Assembly: GCA_018610095.1 (NCBI GenBank) | Contig: JAHEOB010000067.1 | Location: 1-7,163 of the forward strand | DNA: 7,163 bases | From: Halothece sp. MAG | GTDB lineage: Bacteria > Cyanobacteriota > Cyanobacteriia > Cyanobacteriales > Rubidibacteraceae | Direction of reading: 5' to 3' | The notes under the pieces: generated by a model | What the model was told of the DNA's origin: nothing | The model's input: only the letters and a program-made list of their open reading frames with translations | Databases searched by the model: none | Shown here: one piece after another, positions 1 through 5,415 of the stretch | How the letters are laid out: the number at the start of each line of letters is the position of its first letter | How positions within the stretch are numbered: the stretch's first letter is position 1 | Program-made: the position numbers and the translations under genes

Positions 1-1
1 A

Positions 2-82
2 AGGTTAAAAATTGGATATTTGATAGCGGTAATTTTTGCAATTAAAAGACTAGGTCATCAAAAAATTGTCAATCGAGAGTAA
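2..82 (+). CDS. Possible 3' end of an upstream gene cut by the left edge
   Basis: One forward frame is open from the window edge to a TAA at 80-82, giving 26 residues: a hydrophobic run (IGYLIAVIFAI) and then a basic tail ending HQKIVNRE. This would suit the last membrane helix and cytosolic tail of an inner-membrane protein. The strong hairpin 28 nt downstream (110-164) would fit as its terminator. The stretch is short and AT-rich, so an open frame here could be chance. No family can be recognised from this much sequence. Confidence 0.22.
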   Translation, partial: RLKIGYLIAVIFAIKRLGHQKIVNRE

Positions 83-109
83 AATCTTAAATAATATCAC
101 TAAAGTAGA

Positions 110-164
110 GTTAACCGCCAATGATTGTGTTACTCGGAATAACAATCATCATTGACGGATTAAC
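110..164. terminator. Long imperfect hairpin, possible bidirectional terminator
   Basis: The arms 110-132 and 140-164 can form about 20 pairs around a 7-nt loop (133-139, CTCGGAA). The blocks are GTTAA/TTAAC, CCG/CGG, CA/TG, ATGAT/ATCAT and TGTTA/TAACA, interrupted by a C-A mismatch, single- and three-base bulges on the right arm, and a TG bulge on the left arm. It lies between the possible end of a rightward gene (82) and the end of the leftward PepSY gene (207), where a shared terminator is expected. Neither side carries a clear U-tract, so intrinsic termination is unproven. A small palindromic repeat is the alternative. Confidence 0.45.
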
Positions 165-206
165 AACAATTAGAAAATCCTAAAGGGAATTAATTAGCAA
201 CAAAAA

Positions 207-470
207 TTAATCATCTGCTTCTCTAGATACAATCCTTCCTGATTGAGCATTAATTAGGAATTTAAATTCTGTACCACTTCGATAGGCTTCTACTTCCCAA
301 AAACCGTCTTCGTATTCGATCTCTGCTGGAAGATAGCCTCGCTTTTCTAGATTAGCGATAATTTCAGAGAGGGGCTTGCGACCACGAGGCGGTTTATCAT
401 CAGCTAAAGCTGGCTGAGACACTGGCGTCAGTAGTGCCAAAGTGGTTCCCAAAATAAGTAAAGTTCTCAT
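207..470 (-). CDS. Small secreted PepSY-domain protein
   Basis: This predicted 87-residue protein has an N-terminal signal peptide: MRT, then a hydrophobic core (LLILGTTLALL), then a likely signal peptidase I site after PALA, just before DDKPP. The remainder, from about residue 32 to the end, resembles a single PepSY domain. It has a helix with LSEIIANLEKRGY, followed by strands with the typical pattern of acidic residues, W-E-V-E, a hydrophobic strand, and a closing N-x-x-S-G-R-I-V. PepSY domains are exported or membrane-tethered modules thought to inhibit or modulate peptidases or to sense the envelope; the role of single-domain cyanobacterial forms is unknown. ATG 470 is preferred over the in-frame ATG at 476 because the Shine-Dalgarno AAGGAG (477-482) abuts the latter but lies 6 nt from the former. 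The upstream neighbour in the same direction is the antiporter, about 210 nt away, so it probably has its own promoter. Confidence 0.85.
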   Translation of the reverse strand: MRTLLILGTTLALLTPVSQPALADDKPPRGRKPLSEIIANLEKRGYLPAEIEYEDGFWEVEAYRSGTEFKFLINAQSGRIVSREADD

Positions 471-476
471 TGTCAT

Positions 477-482
477 CTCCTT
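477..482 (-). promoter_or_regulatory. Ribosome binding site deciding the PepSY start
   Basis: On the minus strand the sequence reads TAAGGAGATGACAATG. AAGGAG is a strong Shine-Dalgarno match. It leaves no space before the first ATG (476) but 6 nt before the second (470), so 470 is the likely start. The TAA closing the upstream 16-codon ORF (481-531) shares two bases with this site. Confidence 0.65.
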
Positions 483-531
483 ATATTAGTGACATTGAAA
501 TTTTAACCATTTCCCATGACACCGACACCAT
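481..531 (-). CDS. Possible 16-residue leader ORF ahead of the PepSY gene
   Basis: The minus strand encodes MVSVSWEMVKISMSLI from an ATG at 531-529 to TAA at 483-481. An AAAGGA Shine-Dalgarno (541-546) lies 9 nt before the ATG. Its stop codon overlaps the AAGGAG of the PepSY gene, so ribosomes ending here would sit directly at the next start. That arrangement is typical of leader peptides and translational coupling. No codon run that would suggest attenuation is present (three Met, four Ser). An ORF of this length is not statistically secure without conservation data. Confidence 0.28.
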   Translation of the reverse strand: MVSVSWEMVKISMSLI

Positions 532-669
532 TACTTGAGTTCCTTTTTTAAGAGGGTGTTTGATAAGTCGCCAGTGTAATTTAAACGATCTCTAATCCAC
601 TAAAATATTTTGTAAAAATAAGGTTTTGGGTTGGCTCAGACACCAAACATTTACAACTGAGTTGGAATT

Positions 670-677
670 GCGATCGC
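670..677. repeat. HIP1 octamer GCGATCGC (first of four)
   Basis: A perfect HIP1 palindrome lies just after the antiporter stop codon. Further perfect copies are at 3314-3321 (in holA), 4966-4973 (in cobH) and 5886-5893 (in cobL). Uniform base composition would predict about 0.1 copies in a window this size. The enrichment is a known hallmark of many cyanobacterial genomes and supports the taxonomic call. Confidence 0.9.
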
Positions 678-681
678 TAAC

Positions 682-2748
682 TTAATAAATCGGATTCGGA
701 AAATTAATAATAATCATGGAGGTATCAGGACGATTTTTTAAAATAGATTCCGGTCGTTCTAACTGTTTGGAAACATTGAGTAAACTATTCATTTGAGTGT
801 GAGTATTTAAAATAAGGATATCATTTTCTTCAAGTAGGTTAGAGATGTCTTTTATGGGATTTCCTTGAATTTGAATAATCCCATTATCGGTATTAAATCC
901 TAAAGTTCGAGGTGCTTTTTGGCGAAATGGCGAACTGGTAACTGGAATGAGTAGCAACTGCATGGTTGCCTTGAGAGAACTGGCGACATTATTTGCAATA
1001 ATTGCAGTCATTCTAAGATTCTGAGAATAAACTTCTTGATCGGTGATAGCAACGACGACTCGTTCCGTATTTGCAATGGGATGAGTAAAGTGAGTGACTA
1101 ATAAAGGAACAGGGGAACCTTTAATGATGCGATCGAGAACGCCTCCGAAAAAGTTTTCTTTTTGAGTGGAATATCCTTTCCAACCAGAAATAATTAACGT
1201 AGCATTATATTCAAACGCGGTTCTAATAATGCCGCGATCGATGCTATCATCAATTCGGCCAATGGGTTCGACTTCTGCAACCGCAGCATGGGCGACCATT
1301 TCTGCATTGGATAAGAGCTGCATTTGTAAGTTTCGATCATCTTGTTTAATCACCCCTGTTTTATCCGATAAAATATGAAGCGGTAACACGGTTCCTTGAG
1401 TATTTTTAGCAAGAATAATTGCCAGTTGAAGTAGATTATCTTCGGTATCGGGATTGGCAACGGGAACTAAAACGCGTTGGGCAAGGGGTTTACTATAGCT
1501 AAATACATATTCCTTTTCATTGGGTGTATTACTTTGAGGCTCAAATTGCTCTCCCCAACGTTGAGTAATCCATGGAGAAGCAATACAGGTAACTAAAATC
1601 ATGCCAACAATACCGTTGAGAATCACCTCATCAACAATACCTGAGTCCTTACCTGGTTTATGGGCAATTTCAACGGCTGCTAGGGTGGAGGCAGCTTGGG
1701 CAGCACTCAACCCAAACATAACCATAATTCCAGGAAATTGAATTTTAAATAGTTTACCAGAAATCCAAGCTGCCATGTATTTACTAATCAGTTCAATAAC
1801 AAGAATGACCGTTGCCACTAAAAGGGATCGAGGTTGTTTTATAAAAATAAGGGGATCAATTAACATCCCAACTGAAATCAGGAAAAAGGGAACAAATAAG
1901 GTATTCCCAATAAATTGTATCCGATTCATTAACGGACTTACTTGGGGAATAATTTGTGTAATCGCAATGCCTGCTAAAAACGCCCCAAGAATGGGTTCAA
2001 TTTGAATTAAACTAGCGACATAAGAAACCACAAATAGGGTGGCTAAAACAAAAATAAATTCCGCACTTTCATCTCGTCCAAATTGACTAAAAAACCATCG
2101 TCCAAGTTTAGGAACGCCCCAGAGTGTCGCAAACGTGTAAATGGCTAAAGCAGGAATTAAAAACAACCAAAAACGAATGGTTAATCCATCATCGTTAGCT
2201 TTCAAAACAACTGCTAATACCAGTAAAGCAAGAACATTTGTAATTAAAGTTGCCCCCAGTGTCAATTTGACGGGTTGAGATTTCATGATACCTAATTTAC
2301 TTAAAATCGGTAAGGCAATTAAGGTGTGAGAGGCAAAGGCAGAGGCAACTAAAATGGATGCTAAGATACTATTATTTAATAAATAATACATTCCCAATGT
2401 CCCAAAAATCATTGGAAAGAGAAATGTCATTAAACCAAAAAAACTTGCTTGTTGGGCACTGTCTTTGAGATCATCAAGGCTAGTTTCTAATCCAGCGAGA
2501 AACATTAAAAAAAGTAATCCCACTGTTCCTAATAAAATAATGGTACTATCTCGCTGCAGTAACCCTAAAACATTGGGACCTACAATGACACCTGCTAAAA
2601 TTAGCCCCACTAATCCTGGCAATTGTAGCCTTTCAAATAAGAGTGGGGCAAGGAGCATAATGGCTAAAATGGTTAAGAAAATGGCCACTGGATCTTCAAT
2701 GGGATCGGAGAAAATTTGGGCAATGGGAAAAACTAACGTGTCTAACAT
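682..2748 (-). CDS. CPA2-type cation/proton antiporter with C-terminal USP domains
   Basis: A 688-residue inner-membrane protein (numbers here count from the ATG at 2748). Residues about 20-395 form a Na+/H+ exchanger (KefB/NhaS-like, CPA2) domain with about 12 hydrophobic segments. Recognisable blocks are LFERLQLPGLVGLILAGV, MFLAGLETSL, EPILGAFLAGI, FVPFFLISVGMLID and a lysine in the segment ELISKYMAAW. Residues about 420-555 resemble a universal stress protein (USP) fold with a near-complete nucleotide motif, GWKG, nine residues, then GG where G-S/T is usual. A second, degenerate USP-like half follows. The membrane site usually read as T-D in related proteins is T-N here (N171, codon 2236-2238), which could affect ion binding. 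The reading frame extends 5' to a TTG at 2805, but that start lacks a ribosome site. ATG 2748 has AAGGA at 2760-2764 and better suits the family N-terminus. It probably exchanges Na+ or K+ for H+; the cation cannot be told from sequence. Confidence 0.9.
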   Translation of the reverse strand: MLDTLVFPIAQIFSDPIEDPVAIFLTILAIMLLAPLLFERLQLPGLVGLILAGVIVGPNVLGLLQRDSTIILLGTVGLLFLMFLAGLETSLDDLKDSAQQASFFGLMTFLFPMIFGTLGMYYLLNNSILASILVASAFASHTLIALPILSKLGIMKSQPVKLTLGATLITNVLALLVLAVVLKANDDGLTIRFWLFLIPALAIYTFATLWGVPKLGRWFFSQFGRDESAEFIFVLATLFVVSYVASLIQIEPILGAFLAGIAITQIIPQVSPLMNRIQFIGNTLFVPFFLISVGMLIDPLIFIKQPRSLLVATVILVIELISKYMAAWISGKLFKIQFPGIMVMFGLSAAQAASTLAAVEIAHKPGKDSGIVDEVILNGIVGMILVTCIASPWITQRWGEQFEPQSNTPNEKEYVFSYSKPLAQRVLVPVANPDTEDNLLQLAIILAKNTQGTVLPLHILSDKTGVIKQDDRNLQMQLLSNAEMVAHAAVAEVEPIGRIDDSIDRGIIRTAFEYNATLIISGWKGYSTQKENFFGGVLDRIIKGSPVPLLVTHFTHPIANTERVVVAITDQEVYSQNLRMTAIIANNVASSLKATMQLLLIPVTSSPFRQKAPRTLGFNTDNGIIQIQGNPIKDISNLLEENDILILNTHTQMNSLLNVSKQLERPESILKNRPDTSMIIINFPNPIY

Positions 2749-2854
2749 CAAATCAGGAATCCTTTTAACAGCAGATAAATAGCAATCCCTAAGAAATTGC
2801 AACAACCAACTGTGCTGGTTTGCGTTAGCAGTGACCAGTTATTGATTTGACAAT

Positions 2855-2879
2855 AAAATAGCATTGCTATAGCCATTTT
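2855..2879 (-). terminator. Weak hairpin after holA, two alternative pairings
   Basis: The stretch lies 32-56 nt beyond the holA stop on the minus strand. It can fold either as AAAATGGC/GCTATTTT (with one G-T pair) or as the perfect inner stem ATAGC-AAT-GCTAT (2858-2870), followed by TTTTATT. The two folds exclude each other. Stem strength is low, so it is at best a leaky holA terminator ahead of the antiporter gene. Confidence 0.25.
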
Positions 2880-2910
2880 AAATGAGTTGTAATCGCTAAG
2901 GAGCATTGGT

Positions 2911-3885
2911 TTACTGACAAATTTTACAGAGTTCGACGAGTTTCGTTTCTAGGATCATTTGTGGATTTTCTCCCTGTTTGAGTGCAGCTTCCAATTGTAA
3001 TAAAATAGGGAAGAGGCGAACAAATTGTTGTAGGGAAATCCCTTGTACTTCTTGACGAAGAAAATAAACGCGTTTCGGGTTATGAACTTCTGCTGCTTGG
3101 GCAATCACTTTTTGATCTCGTTCTCCTTTTTCCAGCATTAATTTCACCCAAAACCAAGTGCGAAATTGCCCGACTAATACCGCAACAATTTTTAGGGCTG
3201 GTTCATTACGGTTTAATAAATCATTGAGTAAAGTTAGGGCTTGGTTGGTGTCACCATCGCGAATGGTTTTTGCTAATTGTAAACTATGATGGGTATTGCC
3301 ACTGACTAATTGCGCGATCGCGCTTTCATCTAAAGGATCATCTTGCGGATACAGGGAGAGTTTTTCTAACTCTTGGGCGAGTAAACGGGTATCATTGCCA
3401 ATGGCATTTACTAATTGCTGCTTGGCAGATGTCGTTAAGGAAACGCCTTTCTGGTGCGCCATGGTTTCTACTTGCGCCAATAGCTGTTCTGTTTTCCATG
3501 GCGGAATTAAGGAAAACTCCTGAATCGTGGCATACTCTTTTAAAAGTTTGGTAACTTTTAACCGTCCGTCGGGTTTTTTATCACTGGTGAATAATAAATG
3601 AGACGTGTCAGGAAGTTGGGGTAAGCTACGTTGCAACTCTGACAATAATTCATCAGAACATTGTTGCCCAATGGTTGTTTGCTGCACCCATACCAAACGC
3701 CCCCCTCCTCCCAATGGCGGGGTTAACGCTTGGTTAATTGCCTCCATCACCGCTTCTGGTTTCTCACCGGCAATGATATCTTCATTAAACTCTCCCCAAA
3801 CGGGATCAATCACCGTTTTCCGTAGTTCGCTAACCGCTTGGGTTAAGCGATATTCATCTTCCCCCCAAAAAAAGTAAACTGGCAT
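2911..3885 (-). CDS. holA: DNA polymerase III subunit delta (clamp loader)
   Basis: This 324-residue protein is close to the usual length of bacterial delta subunits. Delta is the subunit of the clamp-loader complex that opens the beta sliding clamp during replication, a cytosolic function. The N-terminus MPVYFFWGEDEYRL matches the family opening, in which a G-x-D/E region stands where other AAA+ proteins have a P-loop. Residues 1-140 are the first domain, including LLFTSDKKPDGRLKVTKLL at 97-115. About 140-210 is the lid-like second domain, with the conserved GNDTRLLAQELEKLSLY at 163-179. The rest is the helical collar domain, including ALKIVAVLVGQFRTWFWVKLM at 230-250. ATG 3885 is chosen because the family start lies there, although no Shine-Dalgarno precedes it. 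It is divergent from the 2H-like gene across 73 nt and in the same direction as the antiporter. It contains a HIP1 site. Confidence 0.93.
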   Translation of the reverse strand: MPVYFFWGEDEYRLTQAVSELRKTVIDPVWGEFNEDIIAGEKPEAVMEAINQALTPPLGGGGRLVWVQQTTIGQQCSDELLSELQRSLPQLPDTSHLLFTSDKKPDGRLKVTKLLKEYATIQEFSLIPPWKTEQLLAQVETMAHQKGVSLTTSAKQQLVNAIGNDTRLLAQELEKLSLYPQDDPLDESAIAQLVSGNTHHSLQLAKTIRDGDTNQALTLLNDLLNRNEPALKIVAVLVGQFRTWFWVKLMLEKGERDQKVIAQAAEVHNPKRVYFLRQEVQGISLQQFVRLFPILLQLEAALKQGENPQMILETKLVELCKICQ

Positions 3886-3893
3886 TGCTGATG

Positions 3894-3911
3894 TTATCGT
3901 TTTGATAGCAT
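3894..3911 (-). CDS. Possible five-codon leader ORF ahead of holA
   Basis: The minus strand reads AAAGGAAAATG and then codons for MLSKR and TAA, ending 8 nt before the holA ATG. holA has no Shine-Dalgarno of its own, while this mini-ORF does (AAAGGA, 3 nt spacing, tighter than optimal). Termination followed by reinitiation could deliver ribosomes to holA. The ORF is so short that it may well be chance. Confidence 0.15.
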   Translation of the reverse strand: MLSKR

Positions 3912-3919
3912 TTTCCTTT

Positions 3920-3925
3920 ATTGTA
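3920..3925 (-). promoter_or_regulatory. Possible -10 box for holA
   Basis: On the minus strand TACAAT matches the sigma-70 -10 consensus at five of six positions. It lies 34 nt before the holA ATG and would give a leader of roughly 28 nt. No convincing -35 hexamer is found at 16-18 nt; a TTGATC lies 21 nt upstream, which is too far. Confidence 0.28.
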
Positions 3926-3926
3926 G

Positions 3927-3935
3927 TGATATAAG
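3927..3935 (+). promoter_or_regulatory. Possible extended -10 promoter for the 2H gene and cob genes
   Basis: TGATATAAG fits an extended -10 element (TGn followed by TATAAG, five of six consensus bases). It would start transcription near 3942, just before the AGGAG at 3943, giving a very short leader of about 17 nt. It sits back to back with the possible holA -10 box, so the two promoters would compete for the same DNA. No -35 is visible at the right distance. Confidence 0.3.
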
Positions 3936-3942
3936 GGTTTTT

Positions 3943-3947
3943 AGGAG
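3943..3947 (+). promoter_or_regulatory. Ribosome binding site supporting a TTG start
   Basis: AGGAG lies 11 nt before TTG 3959. The frame has a TAA stop at 3932-3934 and contains no ATG or GTG between that stop and the TTG, so TTG is the best available start although the spacing is longer than ideal. Confidence 0.5.
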
Positions 3948-3958
3948 ATCAATTTACC

Positions 3959-4762
3959 TTGGACGAAGCATATCAAAGTTATGTCGAGCAAGTTGCTCGA
4001 TTAACACAGCCGACTGTCTATCCGACGCAATTAAAAAATATTCAAGAATCACCGAAATTTCAATGGGATGAACAAGGAAAGGTCAAACCGCGATCCTTCC
4101 CAGGCTATAGTGTCATTACGCCCCCTTATCAAGATGATACAACCAATTCTGAATTTTATGAACATCTTGCCGAAACCCAACAACGGTTATTAAATAAATT
4201 GCCTGAAGATTGGCTTTTACCGGTTCCTGCAAGAAGTTTTCATGTTACCTTAGCGGATTTAATTTGGGGAGATGCCTTTGAAAGGATCATCGAACAAAAT
4301 CCCCAGTTTGAGAGTCAATTAAAATATCAAATTGCCACTAGCTTTGAAGATTTTCAAAATCACAATTTTACTTGTAAGCCGTTACAATGGCAATTATTAG
4401 GATTTATTATTCGTCCTCGTGCCATTATTGTTGCGTTACTTCCTAAAGATGAAACCTCTTATCAGCAAGTTATTCAATTACGTCGCTGCATTTATCAAAA
4501 CCAAGGTTTATTATCATTAGGTTTAGAACAACATTATTATTTTTTAGCCCATGTTACTTTAGGCTATTTTGCTCGAGAAATTCAAGAATCGGAACAAGAT
4601 GAAGTTTGCAATATTTTAACAACCATTAATGATCAATGGTTAGAAGCTGATCCTAAAATTTTAACGATTGAGCGCGCAGAGTTACGTCGCTTTTCGGATA
4701 TGACATCCTTTATCCGTGAACCTGATTTTCCTGTTGTCACCTTTAGTCAAAAGGAATCTTGA
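3959..4762 (+). CDS. DUF1868 / 2H phosphoesterase-like protein
   Basis: A 267-residue soluble protein. Two H-x-T-L motifs stand about 100 residues apart, SFHVTLADL (H95, T97) and LAHVTLGYF (H198, T200). This pair is the signature of the 2H phosphoesterase superfamily, whose two His and two Thr/Ser line a pocket that hydrolyses cyclic phosphates or 2',3'-type bonds in RNA or nucleotides. The overall pattern, with PGYSVITPP near 48-56, fits the DUF1868 branch, whose substrate is not known to me. No signal peptide or membrane segment is visible. It begins with TTG; an upstream AGGAG and the lack of an ATG in the frame support this. It is followed after 35 nt by cobH in the same direction, so cotranscription with the cobalamin genes is likely, but a functional link is only inferred. 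Confidence 0.8.
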   Translation: MDEAYQSYVEQVARLTQPTVYPTQLKNIQESPKFQWDEQGKVKPRSFPGYSVITPPYQDDTTNSEFYEHLAETQQRLLNKLPEDWLLPVPARSFHVTLADLIWGDAFERIIEQNPQFESQLKYQIATSFEDFQNHNFTCKPLQWQLLGFIIRPRAIIVALLPKDETSYQQVIQLRRCIYQNQGLLSLGLEQHYYFLAHVTLGYFAREIQESEQDEVCNILTTINDQWLEADPKILTIERAELRRFSDMTSFIREPDFPVVTFSQKES

Positions 4763-4797
4763 TTAAGATAAAAATCGTTAGATTGTGAGTTTTAATT

Positions 4798-5415
4798 ATG
4801 GGAAAATCCTCCCTCAATCATCCCATTGTGGAACAAAGTTTTGCCATCATTGATCAAGAAGTTGGGGAACATTCTTATTCTGCTAACCAATATCAAGTGA
4901 TTCGGCGGGCGATTCACGCAACAGCAGATTTTGAGTTTTTAAATCTATTCTATTTTAGTGATAATGCGATCGCGCTTGCCTTGGAAGCCCTGCAGCAACA
5001 AGTACCGATTATTGTTGATGTGAGGATGGTTCAACAAAGTATTCAAACAATGGTCAATCAAACGTGCAACAATCCCGTAATCTGCGCGATCGAGCAAGCA
5101 GAAACGGCAAATGTCGGCAAAACCCGCACTGAAACCGGATTATTCAATTGTTTAAGCCGTTATCCCCAAGGGATTTATGTGATCGGCAATGCCCCAACAG
5201 CTTTATTGGCATTGTGTGATGGCATTCAACAAGGCATCGCCACTCCCAGTTTAGTGGTAGGTGCCCCTGTGGGATTTGTCTCTGTCATCGAGTCAAAACA
5301 AGCCCTTGCCGCCACCCATATTCCCCAAATTCGGGTTGAAGGGCGAAAAGGGGGTTCCCCTGTAGCTGGGGCGATTATCAATGCGTTGTTAGTCTTAACT
5401 CAGCAGCAATCATGA
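4798..5415 (+). CDS. cobH: Precorrin-8X methylmutase (CobH/CbiC)
   Basis: A 205-residue cytosolic enzyme of the usual family length. It moves the methyl group from C-11 to C-12 of precorrin-8X to give hydrogenobyrinic acid, or the cobalt equivalent in the early-insertion route. The whole family pattern is visible. It includes HPIVEQSFAIID near the N-terminus, RRAIHATADFEF with H40 as the expected catalytic histidine, and AIEQAETANVGKTRTETG at 97-114. GIYVIGNAPTALLAL lies at 125-139, VVGAPVGFVSVIESK at 153-167, and the closing EGRKGGSPVAGAIINALL at 181-198. Only a weak ribosome site (GTGAG) precedes the ATG. Its TGA overlaps the ATG of cobL. No cobalamin riboswitch fits in the 35 nt ahead of it. 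It contains a HIP1 site at 4966. The label cbiC would be equally valid. Confidence 0.95.
   Translation: MGKSSLNHPIVEQSFAIIDQEVGEHSYSANQYQVIRRAIHATADFEFLNLFYFSDNAIALALEALQQQVPIIVDVRMVQQSIQTMVNQTCNNPVICAIEQAETANVGKTRTETGLFNCLSRYPQGIYVIGNAPTALLALCDGIQQGIATPSLVVGAPVGFVSVIESKQALAATHIPQIRVEGRKGGSPVAGAIINALLVLTQQQS

Noticed and set aside
131..175. Short minus-strand ORF (MMIVIPSNTIIGG) across the hairpin
   Set aside because: It has no ribosome site, lies within the palindrome and is too short to support.
541..640. Possible transposon remnant (GGGTGTTTGATAAG on the plus strand, with a later CAGACACCAAAC)
   Set aside because: The two parts are not true inverted repeats, there is no target duplication and no transposase coding trace.
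2465..2782. Forward 105-residue ORF opposite the antiporter
   Set aside because: Antisense to the first membrane helices; its Lys/Ser/Asn-rich translation is what the complement of hydrophobic codons gives.
2749..2805. Longer antiporter N-terminus starting at TTG 2805
   Set aside because: No ribosome site precedes the TTG and the extra 19 residues do not resemble the family start; ATG 2748 has AAGGA upstream.
2806..2850. Minus-strand TTGTCA, 17 nt, TGCTAA as an antiporter promoter
   Set aside because: The -35 is reasonable but the -10 matches only about two of six consensus positions.
3886..3958. Cobalamin riboswitch ahead of the cob genes
   Set aside because: The 73-nt gap is too short for the element and shows no B12-box-like conserved core; the 35-nt gap before cobH is shorter still.
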